A stretch of DNA of 64,000 bases from an uncultured Prevotella sp. (GTDB lineage: Bacteria; Bacteroidota; Bacteroidia; Bacteroidales; Bacteroidaceae): the NCBI GenBank assembly GCA_905233165.1, contig CAJODL010000001.1:310001-374000 (forward strand), given 5' to 3'. Positions 1 to 8,878 of the stretch are shown here, piece by piece (positions within the stretch are counted from its first letter, which is position 1; each line of letters begins with the position of its first letter). The position numbers were made by a program, and so were the translations under genes. The notes beneath the pieces are model-generated. The model worked only from the letters and a program-made list of their open reading frames with translations. It searched no databases and was not told the origin of the DNA.

Positions 1-1
1 T

Positions 2-1456
2 GATGACCCTATGTGGATAGCACAGGTGTTGCCACGCTATGGTGAGGATGAACAGAAATTCCTTGCTACAGTGCGTTCTGCCTGCAATCGCCCACAGAAT
101 ATGGACTTTCCTGATATCATGAAACGTGCCCTCAAATTGGCTCGCACTCGTCAGCAAGCCGACGAACTCGCAGAGGCCAACGGCATTCATGCCCCAAAGC
201 CCCCTGTGATGCCACAGCGACTGACAAAGTTCATGCGTCTCATTACAAAGAATGTGCCCGAACACCTGAAGCCTGCTGTTGCTATGGGCATCTTCCCATC
301 ATTGGGAGTACATTGCAAGGGAGTGAAGTTCCGATACAATGACAATGCCTTTGTAGAGCCTACCTTCATGAATGTGCTGGTGGCAGAGATGTCGAGTGGT
401 AAGTCGTGTGTCAACGAACCTATCAATGCCATCATGCTTGACATCAAGGAGAAGGACGCCAAGAACCGCAAACTCATGCAGGAGTATAAGGATCAGTATG
501 ATGCCTGCCCTGCTGACGAACAGAAGCCTGAGCGCCCCAAGGGACTGACTATTCAGTGGGTGAAGTCGGACATGACTCCTGCAGCCTTTGTGCAGCTGAT
601 GGCCGATGCTGGCGGACGATTCCTCTATACCCGTATGGACGAGATAGGTATGCTCAACCAGCTGAAGACCAATGGCAAGGGCAACAATGTAACAGAGATT
701 CTGCGTCTGGCCTACGATTGTGGCGAGTATGGTCAGGAGCGTGTGGGTACAAAGTCGGTATCTGAATGTGTCGAGGTGCGCTGGAACTGGAATGCTTCAG
801 CCACACCCGGAAAGTGCCGCCGATTCTTCAAGGACGCGATGCTTGACGGTACTCTCTCACGCATCACCTTCAGTACCATATATACTGATGATGACCGCAT
901 GCCGCTCTATGGCTGCTATGATGAGAGGTTTAAGGCAGATGTACAGAATTTCATTACCCATCTGAATGAAGCCAAGGGGCTCATAGTATGCAAGAAGGCA
1001 AACACCCTTGCAGCAAAGATGTTGGAGGAAAACCGCCAATACTCTGCCCTTGCTGACGATGACTCCTATCGTGAACTCTCCTATCGTGCTACGCTGTCGG
1101 CCTTCAAGAGAGGTATGATACTCTATATACTGAATGAGCAGAAATGGTGCAAGGAGATAGAGGACTTTGTCCGCTGGTCCTACCATTATGATATGTGGTG
1201 TAAGATGTGGATATTCGGAGAGAATATGCGCAGGGCAATGGAACTGGATAGGGCGCGACGCAACCTGATGGAGCTGTTGCCAGACACCTTCACCCTCGAC
1301 GACCTCAACGCAGTACGTCGTGCGCAAGGCATGAAGGGCGATGGAGCACAGCAGTTGCGCAAGTGGGTTTCAAGAGGGTATTGCACCTATGACCCCGTAA
1401 CCGACACATACACCAAGAGTCCGCAGTTCCTTGCAAAACACCCCAAGGCTGCATAA
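2..1456 (+). CDS. DUF3987-like ATPase/primase-helicase protein (5' end outside window)
   Basis: The reading frame is open to the left edge, so the first ATG at 11 is probably internal and the gene is cut by the window. About 484 codons are visible. A Walker-A-like motif (AEMSSGKS, near residue 130 from ATG 11) is followed by a segment with a conserved-looking ARMDE-like stretch (YTRMDEIG) and a C-terminal region rich in Trp and Tyr. This pattern resembles Bacteroidota DUF3987 proteins, which are often carried by integrative elements or prophages and are thought to act in replication. A strong terminator follows the stop. No integrase, attachment site or other mobile gene lies to its right, so element membership is an inference. 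Family call moderately sure; function unproven. Confidence 0.65.
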   Translation, partial: DDPMWIAQVLPRYGEDEQKFLATVRSACNRPQNMDFPDIMKRALKLARTRQQADELAEANGIHAPKPPVMPQRLTKFMRLITKNVPEHLKPAVAMGIFPSLGVHCKGVKFRYNDNAFVEPTFMNVLVAEMSSGKSCVNEPINAIMLDIKEKDAKNRKLMQEYKDQYDACPADEQKPERPKGLTIQWVKSDMTPAAFVQLMADAGGRFLYTRMDEIGMLNQLKTNGKGNNVTEILRLAYDCGEYGQERVGTKSVSECVEVRWNWNASATPGKCRRFFKDAMLDGTLSRITFSTIYTDDDRMPLYGCYDERFKADVQNFITHLNEAKGLIVCKKANTLAAKMLEENRQYSALADDDSYRELSYRATLSAFKRGMILYILNEQKWCKEIEDFVRWSYHYDMWCKMWIFGENMRRAMELDRARRNLMELLPDTFTLDDLNAVRRAQGMKGDGAQQLRKWVSRGYCTYDPVTDTYTKSPQFLAKHPKAA

Positions 1457-1465
1457 TAACAAGAG

Positions 1466-1498
1466 AGGGAGTCGCAAATCGCGACTCCCTTTATTTTT
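1466..1498 (+). terminator. Rho-independent terminator after the DUF3987-like gene
   Basis: A perfect 10-bp stem (AGGGAGTCGC, 1466-1475, with GCGACTCCCT, 1481-1490) with a 5-base loop is followed by TTATTTTTA. It starts 10 bases after the stop codon and isolates this gene from the PL11 gene. Confidence 0.9.
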
Positions 1499-1583
1499 AC
1501 TTTGTGACAATCGTGACCGCTCGGCTCGCTTCTCAAATTGGGAAGGAGAATAACTTAAACCGCCTATATTTTTTGTTTGGAAA

Positions 1584-1615
1584 TTTGGTGGTTTAAAATA
1601 TTATACTTACCTTTG
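1584..1615 (+). promoter_or_regulatory. Bacteroidota promoter of the PL11 gene
   Basis: TTTG (1584-1587), 20 bases, then TACCTTTG (1608-1615): the full -33/-7 consensus of the Bacteroidota primary sigma factor. Predicted start of transcription is near 1621, giving a leader of about 38 bases. Confidence 0.85.
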
Positions 1616-1658
1616 CACCCTCGATTAGTAACTAATTAACTAACTCCAAATAAGCAAA

Positions 1659-4600
1659 ATGAGAAAAGTTCTTTTATTTTTAGTAGCCTTGATGCCTGCC
1701 GTGATGTATGCACAGAAGGTGAAGGTGACTTGGACAAATGGTGATGCAACAGCTGTAGTAACTGGCGATGCCGGCTATACAGATATGGTGACTACGGCAT
1801 ATACTATGGGTACGAAGCTGACGAATGACGGCAAGATGACTGGCAGTAATGCTGATACTGGATATGAGCCAGTAGCGTATGATCCGGTATTCACAAAGTA
1901 TAAGCCTACAGAAAAGGTGACAGCAAAGACATCTTACCATAACATAGCATTTATGGTGACACCTGCGAGCGGCCACAAGTTTAAGCCTACAAAGATTTCC
2001 TTTGATGCTGCAAAGGTGGGTACTGATGGTGGTAATGCTACTGTTGTCACAAAGATTAGTGGCGAAACAGAAGTAAATGTGGATGTTATCACACCTCTCA
2101 GAAACAAGATAAACGGGGATAACCCAACTGGTTACAGCCACCATTCATACTATGTGAATAACTATAATAGCGAGAAGGGTTTCCTTATACTGTTGTATGT
2201 ATATAATGTGGATGCTACCAAGTCGATGGCATTCCGCAATGTAGTGATAGAGGGTGAGATAGACTCTGAGATATATGATGCAAGCCATTATCTCTCATCT
2301 CTGAAGTGTCAGGGAAACGTTGGAGCAGGGACAGAAGAGGTGAATCTCTATGATGCTATTAAGTCGCTAAAGTTCGGTGAAACCGCACGTTTTGGAAAGA
2401 AACTATATGGTGACCCAACTGATTTTGCTGCTACTTTGAAGGCAGAACTCTCAGAGAATAGCATAAAGACAGAGTACGATGCTAACACACATAACTTGAA
2501 GGTGAATGTGATGAATGATGACGAGGTGGAATTTATGTTTTATATCGGTTTCACCGTTACAAACACTCCTCCGAAGGGAAAGGCAACACCACTGAAGCGT
2601 GGACTTGTAGCTGTAAACCTTTCACAGTCAGGTGGCTCGGGAAACATTGTCTCTTGGCGTTCAAGAGCGTATGACAACAGAAACTATAAGTTTAAGCTGT
2701 ATAAGGGTACAAGCGCTTCTAACATAAACACAAATCTCAACAGCGGAAACTTCATCATGGGTAAGACGAACTTTGCCGATACTGGTGGAGGAACAACAAC
2801 ATACTATCGCCTGGAAGTGTATAATGAGAATAACGAGATTGTAGAAAGAGATACCTGTAAGGCCTGGTCTTCGCAGGTAATGTATATAGACCTTGAAGGT
2901 GGTGCTCCTACAGACATCTGGGGCAGGGGAGCAACATATACTCCGAATGATGCCGCTATCTGCGATATGGATGGCGACGGAGAGTATGAGATAATACTGA
3001 AGTGGAGCCCTTCAAACGAAAAGGATGCTGCAAAGACAGGTACTACTTCTCCTGAATACTTCGGATGCTACAAAATGAATGGTAAACGTCTGTGGATACT
3101 GACTGGCGGCCCGAATATGTTCTCTTCAGCACACACCTCTTCTTTCGTAGCATGGGACTTTGATGGTGACGGATACGGTGAGTTTATGCTGAAGACAGGT
3201 CACGGAGCTATTGATGGCGAAGGTAACTACCTCAGTGTGGACAAAGATCCTAAAGGTAATTACCTCAATTCAAGAGGAAAGCAGGTAGAAGGCGAAGAAT
3301 GGATTACTGTATTTGACGGTCGTAATGGAGCTGAACTGCAGACGATACCTTATCATACAGACTATGCTGCAGGCTCTCAATACTGGGGCGACAGCAACCA
3401 AAATCGTTCTGAGAGATATCTTGCCGGTATAGCATGGTTGGATGGCAAGGATAGCAACCCAAGTGGTATCTTTGCACGCGGATATTACAGTGGTGCCTTT
3501 ATAGGTGCCTATGATTGGGATGGTGCTAATATCACCCTGCGCTGGTTGCATAGGGCTCTCGCTACTAATAACGGTGAGGTAAAGTATGCTAATGGTACAA
3601 CAAAGAGTCTTTCCTCAACAGTATATGGCGAAGGTTGCCACTGGTTCTCTGTTGCAGATGTGAATTTTGACGGCAAGCAGGATATAACCTACGGTTCAGG
3701 TGCCCTGAAGCATGATGGCACAACACTTTATCGTACAGGCTTGGGACATGGTGATGCCCTTCATGTCAGCGACTTTGACCCAAACCGCCCTGGAATGGAA
3801 GCCTTTATGGTACATGAAAAAGGCCAGTTCGGTATGGACTATCGTGATGCCACAACAGGCAAACTGTTGTTACGAAAGACGGCATCCAGCGATACCGGTA
3901 GAGGATTTATGGCAAACTTCGACCCTGAAAGGGATGATGCCCTTTGGCAAGCTTCCGAATGGCCTAACATCTTTGATAAGGATGGCAATAGCGTTATCGA
4001 CTCAAAGATATGGGGTGGAGGTGCTGCTGCTCAAGATCGCTTATATTGGACGGGAACACTTGGTGATGATTTCTGGGGAAAGAGTTGTCTTGAGACTTGG
4101 AACCCTTCTTCGAAGAACTTTGATCGTCTGATAGGTTGCGTAAATGGTGGAAACTACACATACGGAAACAGAAATAACGATTCAAAGGATAATGCCTGCT
4201 TGTTAGGAGATGTATTTGGCGACTGGCGCGAAGAGGTGATACAATGGACAACAGGTGGTACAACAGGCTATCAACTGGTTGTGAATGCTACAAACTATCA
4301 GACAGATTATATCGTACCACATCTGCTGGATGATATTGACTACAGAGCACAGATAATAGCAGAAAACTGCTGTTATAACCAGCCACCACATCTTGGATAC
4401 AACCTGCGTGAATCAAAGAAGATTAAAGCAGAAACATTTGAGGTGGAGAATACTCCAGATAACATTGGTAAATACTGGGGCGCTTTCTATGTGACATATC
4501 CTGTAATAATCCCTGAAGGAGTGACGGCTTATTCTGTAACAGGATATGAGTACAGGGAGGGGTATGACACACTGAAGGTTTCTGCTCTGCCAGCAGGAAG

Positions 4601-5066
4601 GATAGTAAAGGGTGGTAGCCCTATAGTGTTCAATTCAGAGGTAAAGAACCCAGTGTTTGTTCCAACAGCATTGGCTGCTACAATTACACCGGAAACAACA
4701 TATGTGAATGGTTCTTATTGCGATTCTATCCCGACAATTACAGGAAGACAGGCAGCAAATAAGGACTTGTATGAGTTCCGTAATGGCGACAGAGGTGTTG
4801 GTTTCTATAAGAAAGATCGCACTTGGAAAGTTCCTGGTGGTACTGTTTACGGAATATTTGGAGTTAACAGCACCTACCCAGGTGCTGACTCTTATGTATT
4901 CGGACGTCCTTACAACCCAACTCCAACAGGCATCTCTGCTCATCTTGCTGACGAACAGAAGGAAAAAGAGGACGGAGCAATATACAACCTGCAGGGAATC
5001 CGTCTGAAGGAAATCCCTAAGGAGGGTATTTACATAAAGAATGGTAAAAAGTGCGTAGCGCACTGA
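1659..5066 (+). CDS. Secreted rhamnogalacturonan lyase, PL11 family
   Basis: 1135 aa. A signal peptide (residues 1-18, ending MYA before QKVK) leads into an N-terminal beta-rich region of about 280 residues that I do not recognise. From about residue 310 the protein matches PL11 rhamnogalacturonan endo-lyases (YesW/YesX type), which cleave the rhamnose-galacturonate backbone of rhamnogalacturonan I by beta-elimination. Diagnostic features are TPNDAAICDMDGDGEYEIIL near 428-447 and the later DFDGDGYGEF, both calcium-binding DxDGDG loops, in a propeller-type catalytic domain. The last 30 residues (YNLQGIRLKE then GIYIKNGKK) resemble type IX secretion sorting tails, suggesting export to the surface. 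It has its own promoter and no SusC/SusD or other pectin gene next to it. The comEC-like gene starts at its stop codon. Confidence 0.88.
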   Translation: MRKVLLFLVALMPAVMYAQKVKVTWTNGDATAVVTGDAGYTDMVTTAYTMGTKLTNDGKMTGSNADTGYEPVAYDPVFTKYKPTEKVTAKTSYHNIAFMVTPASGHKFKPTKISFDAAKVGTDGGNATVVTKISGETEVNVDVITPLRNKINGDNPTGYSHHSYYVNNYNSEKGFLILLYVYNVDATKSMAFRNVVIEGEIDSEIYDASHYLSSLKCQGNVGAGTEEVNLYDAIKSLKFGETARFGKKLYGDPTDFAATLKAELSENSIKTEYDANTHNLKVNVMNDDEVEFMFYIGFTVTNTPPKGKATPLKRGLVAVNLSQSGGSGNIVSWRSRAYDNRNYKFKLYKGTSASNINTNLNSGNFIMGKTNFADTGGGTTTYYRLEVYNENNEIVERDTCKAWSSQVMYIDLEGGAPTDIWGRGATYTPNDAAICDMDGDGEYEIILKWSPSNEKDAAKTGTTSPEYFGCYKMNGKRLWILTGGPNMFSSAHTSSFVAWDFDGDGYGEFMLKTGHGAIDGEGNYLSVDKDPKGNYLNSRGKQVEGEEWITVFDGRNGAELQTIPYHTDYAAGSQYWGDSNQNRSERYLAGIAWLDGKDSNPSGIFARGYYSGAFIGAYDWDGANITLRWLHRALATNNGEVKYANGTTKSLSSTVYGEGCHWFSVADVNFDGKQDITYGSGALKHDGTTLYRTGLGHGDALHVSDFDPNRPGMEAFMVHEKGQFGMDYRDATTGKLLLRKTASSDTGRGFMANFDPERDDALWQASEWPNIFDKDGNSVIDSKIWGGGAAAQDRLYWTGTLGDDFWGKSCLETWNPSSKNFDRLIGCVNGGNYTYGNRNNDSKDNACLLGDVFGDWREEVIQWTTGGTTGYQLVVNATNYQTDYIVPHLLDDIDYRAQIIAENCCYNQPPHLGYNLRESKKIKAETFEVENTPDNIGKYWGAFYVTYPVIIPEGVTAYSVTGYEYREGYDTLKVSALPAGRIVKGGSPIVFNSEVKNPVFVPTALAATITPETTYVNGSYCDSIPTITGRQAANKDLYEFRNGDRGVGFYKKDRTWKVPGGTVYGIFGVNSTYPGADSYVFGRPYNPTPTGISAHLADEQKEKEDGAIYNLQGIRLKEIPKEGIYIKNGKKCVAH

Positions 5067-5068
5067 TA

Positions 5069-6241
5069 ATGATAGTAATAGGTATTGCTGCCGGGAGACT
5101 TTTTGAGATTCCTGTCAGCAATGCCTATATCGCATACATACTGCTGGCGCTACTCTTTCTGACTGCCTTGCTGAGGCGACTTGAAAGGGTAGCGTCAGTA
5201 ACTCTTATGGGGGCACTCATAGTATTGGGTGTCTTCCTGATAAGAAACAGCGACAATTCCCCAGCGACATCTGTATCTTACATAGAAAAGATTGCAGCAG
5301 AGATGGGGGAGAAGAGGAAGACGCTGACTTCAAAATATGTGGAGCAAGGGCTTTCTGGCGATACCTATGACATAGTTGCTGCTATGACTTTGGGAGAGAA
5401 GAAAGGTATCAGCAAGGAGGTCCGGAAAACTTTCTCCGCCAGCGGAGGAGCGCATATCCTGGCGCTTTCAGGAATGCATTTGGGAATTCTTTTTATGATT
5501 CTCACCTTCCTGCTTCCTACGAAAAGATGGCCTAAGATATCTGTATTGACAGAATTGTTTGCTATATGGGCCTTTGTCTTCCTGATAGGATTTCAGCCAT
5601 CTTTGGTAAGAGCAGCCCTAATGCTGACAATATATAGTATAGCAAAGCTGCTTTCGAGAAATACAAGGAGTATGGATGTGCTGACTGTTACTGCTGCATT
5701 GTTGCTGGTAATATCGCCACAATGGCTCTTCGATGTAGGATTCCAAATGTCTTTTGCTGCTGTAACAGGAATTCTGGTGCTCTATGGGCCGATATTCAGA
5801 TTCCTGACATATAGAGAAAAGGATGCTGGACAACCTTCTGTATGGGTAGTATGTCGCAGAGTTTTGTTCGATGGAATCGTGGGTTTAGTGGTTATTTCTC
5901 TTACTGCACAATTGGGAGTAGCACCTTTGGTAGCATATTATTTCGCCAATTTTCCAACCTATTTCCTGCTGACAAATTTCATAGTAACTCCAGCAGCCTT
6001 CCTGATAATAGCTTTGGCGATAGGATTATTGGTGGGATTACCCTTGCAGGAACCTTTGACAGCAGTAGTACAATGGATGCATGCTTCCCTGTTGTGGATA
6101 AAAAATCTGCCATACTCAAACCTGGAAGTCAGATTGTCAGTATGGCAGACCCTATTGGTATATGTGATAATTATTTCTCTGTGCTGTCTTGTTTATCTTT
6201 GCATCCGAAAGACGGATCGATTTTTAAAAGCGATGCCATAA
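5069..6241 (+). CDS. Short ComEC/Rec2-family membrane protein (competence domain only)
   Basis: 390 aa from ATG 5069; an in-frame GTG at 5051 would give 396 aa and overlap the PL11 stop (5064-5066). I prefer ATG, two bases after that stop. The protein is strongly hydrophobic with many membrane segments and carries the ComEC core signature SGGAHILALSGMHLG (GTG-based residues about 130-144), which forms the DNA channel in competence systems. Typical ComEC proteins are about 650-800 aa with a C-terminal metallo-beta-lactamase domain; this one ends right after the membrane domain with a basic tail. It is probably co-transcribed with the PL11 gene. Its end overlaps the opposing MFS gene by 71 bp. 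A role in DNA uptake is known for the family, not shown here. Confidence 0.85.
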   Translation: MIVIGIAAGRLFEIPVSNAYIAYILLALLFLTALLRRLERVASVTLMGALIVLGVFLIRNSDNSPATSVSYIEKIAAEMGEKRKTLTSKYVEQGLSGDTYDIVAAMTLGEKKGISKEVRKTFSASGGAHILALSGMHLGILFMILTFLLPTKRWPKISVLTELFAIWAFVFLIGFQPSLVRAALMLTIYSIAKLLSRNTRSMDVLTVTAALLLVISPQWLFDVGFQMSFAAVTGILVLYGPIFRFLTYREKDAGQPSVWVVCRRVLFDGIVGLVVISLTAQLGVAPLVAYYFANFPTYFLLTNFIVTPAAFLIIALAIGLLVGLPLQEPLTAVVQWMHASLLWIKNLPYSNLEVRLSVWQTLLVYVIIISLCCLVYLCIRKTDRFLKAMP

Positions 6242-7463
6242 GGAAGGTGACACTACAGAATGCCATAACGATAATGAAGAATAAGCGATAGCCGACTGCT
6301 TCCTGAAGAGCACCAGCAAAGAGACCAGGTATCATCATGCTTAATGCCATAAAGGCTGTACACAGGGCATAGTGAGAAGTCTTATATTCGCCTCTGCTGT
6401 AGTATATCAGGTATAACATATAAGCAGTGAAGCCGAATCCATAGCCAAACTGCTCGATGAAAACGCAGACATTCACAATCAGCAAATCGGCTGGAAGAGC
6501 ATAAGCCATGAAGACATAAACAATATCAGGAAGAGTTATGGCGCAAACCATTGGCCACAACCACTTCTTCAAACCATCCTTGCCTGCCACAATACCTCCA
6601 AGAATACCACCAAGGGTAAGTCCGATGACACCTATTGTTCCCTGAACAAATCCTAACTCCTGAGGAGATAGGCCCAAACCACCATTGGTTTCTGCATCGA
6701 TGAGGAAAAGAGTAGAAATCTTTACAAGAAGACCTTCTGGCATGCGGTAAAGCAGCATAAACAGGATGCCGACTAATACCTGCTCTTTCTGGAAGAATGT
6801 CTTAATGGTTTCTTTGAAATCAGCAAGAATAGTGCTGGCAGAAACGCCTTCGCGAACCCCATCCTCACTTGGATGAGGAAGCACATAGGTATGCCAGATC
6901 CAAATAGCTATGAACAATCCGCAGCAACCATAGAAGAGAAGACTCCAAGAATAAGCTATCTGGTTGCGGAAGATGATTTCCAGAGTTCCTGCTATCATCA
7001 CCAAAACACCCTGTCCCACTATCATAGCAAGGCGGTAGAAGGTGCTTCGTATGCCAACAAACCAAGACTGCTCGTGGCTGTCAAGGGCAAGCATATAATA
7101 TCCGTCTGCCGCTATATCATGGGTGGCGCTGGAAAAAGCCATCAGCCAGAAGAACGCGAGTGTGCCCTGAAGCCAGAAATCTGTCGGTATAGTGAAGGCA
7201 ACACCACCAAAAGCAGCTCCGATGAGAATCTGCATAGAGGTAATCCACCAACGTTTTGTCTTTATGAGATCTATGAAAGGACTCCATAGGGGTTTTATCA
7301 CCCAGGGAAGATACAACCAAGAGGTATAATAAGTTATTTCTGTATTCGAAAGCCCTAACTGCTTATACAACACTAAGGCTATCGTCATTACTGCTACATA
7401 GGGTATGCCTTCTGCAAAATAAAGAGAAGGCACCCAACTCCAAGGATTTTTGCTTAAATTCAT
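6171..7463 (-). CDS. MFS transporter, AmpG/SLC33-like
   Basis: 430 aa from ATG 7463, chosen because the protein then begins MNLSKNPWSWVPSLYFAEGI, as related transporters do; an in-frame ATG at 7538 would add 25 unlikely residues and overrun the promoter-like element. About 12 membrane segments are visible. SLYFAEGIPY in helix 1 and LPWVIKPLWSPFIDLIKTKR between helices 2 and 3 match AmpG-type permeases, which import muropeptides, and related acetyl-CoA or peptide transporters. Substrate cannot be named. It is a single gene on the minus strand; its last 71 bp overlap the 3' end of the comEC-like gene on the other strand, with no terminator visible between them. Confidence 0.85.
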   Translation of the reverse strand: MNLSKNPWSWVPSLYFAEGIPYVAVMTIALVLYKQLGLSNTEITYYTSWLYLPWVIKPLWSPFIDLIKTKRWWITSMQILIGAAFGGVAFTIPTDFWLQGTLAFFWLMAFSSATHDIAADGYYMLALDSHEQSWFVGIRSTFYRLAMIVGQGVLVMIAGTLEIIFRNQIAYSWSLLFYGCCGLFIAIWIWHTYVLPHPSEDGVREGVSASTILADFKETIKTFFQKEQVLVGILFMLLYRMPEGLLVKISTLFLIDAETNGGLGLSPQELGFVQGTIGVIGLTLGGILGGIVAGKDGLKKWLWPMVCAITLPDIVYVFMAYALPADLLIVNVCVFIEQFGYGFGFTAYMLYLIYYSRGEYKTSHYALCTAFMALSMMIPGLFAGALQEAVGYRLFFIIVMAFCSVTFLMASLLKIDPSFGCKDKQDSTEK

Positions 7464-7507
7464 TATATTTTTTGAAAAAGTGTAATTTAGGATTATTATT
7501 TTGGCTG

Positions 7508-7515
7508 CAAAGTTA
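7508..7515 (-). promoter_or_regulatory. Possible -7 box for the MFS gene
   Basis: On the minus strand the sequence reads TAACTTTG, a match to TAnnTTTG, 45 bases upstream of ATG 7463. I find no TTTG at the right spacing, so this is a weak or regulated promoter candidate. Confidence 0.45.
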
Positions 7516-7553
7516 AGGAAAAGATGCCAAATAAGCAACTTTTTAAGGATTTT

Positions 7554-7585
7554 TTTGGTGGGATAAAAAAAATATATTACCTTTG
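7554..7585 (+). promoter_or_regulatory. Promoter of rpsU
   Basis: TTTG (7554-7557), 20 bases, TACCTTTG (7578-7585). Predicted transcription start is near 7591, about 95 bases before the rpsU ATG. The leader contains a perfect 12-bp palindrome, ACGCACGTGCGT (7609-7620). Confidence 0.85.
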
Positions 7586-7684
7586 CATCCGCTTTTTTCT
7601 GCTCATGTACGCACGTGCGTGTGTAAGGAAGTAAGCATAAGTATCATATTATTATTATTAACAATTAAAAAAACAAAAAGACAG

Positions 7685-7879
7685 ATGATTATTGTACCTG
7701 TAAAGGAAGGCGAAAACATCGAAAGAGCCCTCAAGAAATTCAAGAGAAAGTTTGAAAAGACTGGTGTCGTTAAGGAACTTCGTTCACGTCAGCAGTTCAA
7801 CAAGCCTTCTGTATTGAAGAGGCTCAAGATGGAGCATGCCATCTATGTACAGCAACTGCGTCGCGCAGAAGAGGCTTAA
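7685..7879 (+). CDS. rpsU: 30S ribosomal protein bS21
   Basis: 64 aa from ATG 7685 (MIIVPVKEGENIERALKKFK), the standard bS21 start; upstream in-frame codons reach back into the promoter and are ignored. The protein is short, basic and helical as in the family. bS21 sits on the 30S platform near the anti-Shine-Dalgarno end of 16S rRNA; in Bacteroidota it helps to hide that sequence (established for Flavobacterium). The leader has no Shine-Dalgarno sequence next to the ATG. It has its own promoter and a terminator that overlaps its stop codon, so it is probably mostly monocistronic ahead of the xerC/D-like gene. Confidence 0.97.
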   Translation: MIIVPVKEGENIERALKKFKRKFEKTGVVKELRSRQQFNKPSVLKRLKMEHAIYVQQLRRAEEA

Positions 7880-7895
7880 ATGAGCCTTTTTTCTT
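7867..7895 (+). terminator. Terminator overlapping the rpsU stop codon
   Basis: AGAAGAGGCT (7867-7876) pairs with AGCCTTTTTT (7883-7892), with two G-U pairs, around a 6-base loop that holds the TAA stop. The right arm itself supplies the T-run. Confidence 0.75.
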
Positions 7896-7911
7896 AAAGA
7901 AGGTTAATTCT

Positions 7912-7943
7912 TTTGGCAATCTGAATTTTATTGCGTAAATTCG
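7912..7943 (+). promoter_or_regulatory. Promoter of the recombinase gene, near-leaderless
   Basis: TTTG (7912-7915), 20 bases, TAAATTCG (7936-7943; one mismatch to TAnnTTTG). The expected transcription start falls at or within a base or two of the ATG at 7948, so the mRNA may have no leader. Confidence 0.6.
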
Positions 7944-7947
7944 CAAC

Positions 7948-8856
7948 ATGATTGTTGAAGATTTCCTGAGATACATGCTTGCAGAGCGCGATGCATCACC
8001 TCAAACGGTGGAAACCTATCGTGAAGCATTGGACGACTACAAGACATTTCTCAAGAAGCTCGACAGTCAGTTGACACCAGAGGGCGCCGACAGCGATGTA
8101 ATTCGCGACTGGATAGAGGACATGATGGAAAAGGGGCAGAAAGCCTCTTATGCATGTAAGAAACTATCAGCGGTAAAATCACTTTATCGCTACGCCCTGA
8201 GAAAAGGTATCGTGGAACGCGATCCCGCTCACAAAGTTACAGGACCCCAAAAAGAGAAAGTGTTGCCAACATTCCTCAGAGAAGAAGAGGCGGACAATCT
8301 CTTTGACAAACTGGATTGGAATTTAGAGGATATAAAAGATGTACGTGCGCGTACCTTATTATTACTCTTATATTCAACAGGAATCCGTAGAGGTGAAGTG
8401 GTGGCTCTTAGAGATGAAGATGTGAATCTCATCAATCATGAGATAAAGGTGACGGGAAAGAGAAGAAAGCAACGCATTGTCCCGCTGGGGGAGGAGATGG
8501 TGGAAGCCATCAGGTACTACCAGCAGCTGAGAGATGAAAACATCCCGGCAACGGACAATAGCCACGCTCTCTTCAGGAATGATAAGGGAGAAGCAATGAC
8601 TGCTGCAATTGTCTACAGCATTGTTAGACACTACCTCTCTTTCGTTACTACACAGAAAAAGCGTTCGCCACACGTATTGAGACATACCTTTGCTACAGTG
8701 ATGCTCAACCATGATGCAAAATTGGGAAGTGTGCAGAAACTGCTGGGTCACGAAAGCCTCAAAACAACACAGATTTACACTCATGTTACTTTTGAGGAAT
8801 TAAAGCGAAGTTACGAAGATGCCCATCCAAGAGAGGGCAAAAACTCACAGTTATAA
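7948..8856 (+). CDS. XerC/XerD-type tyrosine recombinase
   Basis: 302 aa with the two-domain layout of chromosome-dimer-resolution recombinases: N-terminal SAM-like DNA-binding domain (about 1-95) and C-terminal catalytic domain. The full catalytic set can be read: R147 (TGIR), K171, H242 and R245 (HVLRH), H268 (GHES) and the nucleophile Y277 (IYTH). Xer recombinases resolve chromosome dimers at dif. Length, intact active site and position between rpsU and hpf support a housekeeping XerC/XerD protein rather than a phage integrase; I cannot tell which of the two. hpf starts 22 bases downstream and shares the transcript. The start at 7948 is the first Met of the conserved N-terminus. Confidence 0.93.
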   Translation: MIVEDFLRYMLAERDASPQTVETYREALDDYKTFLKKLDSQLTPEGADSDVIRDWIEDMMEKGQKASYACKKLSAVKSLYRYALRKGIVERDPAHKVTGPQKEKVLPTFLREEEADNLFDKLDWNLEDIKDVRARTLLLLLYSTGIRRGEVVALRDEDVNLINHEIKVTGKRRKQRIVPLGEEMVEAIRYYQQLRDENIPATDNSHALFRNDKGEAMTAAIVYSIVRHYLSFVTTQKKRSPHVLRHTFATVMLNHDAKLGSVQKLLGHESLKTTQIYTHVTFEELKRSYEDAHPREGKNSQL

Positions 8857-8878
8857 AAACCTAAAAACTTAAATGACT

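Noticed and set aside
5842..6291. 149-codon plus-strand frame overlapping the end of comEC
   Set aside because: It is a shifted frame of the comEC-like gene, Ser-rich without domain similarity.
7948..8856. Phage or transposon integrase marking a mobile element
   Set aside because: The gene is of Xer housekeeping type and length, lies between rpsU and hpf, and has no attachment repeats or accessory genes around it.
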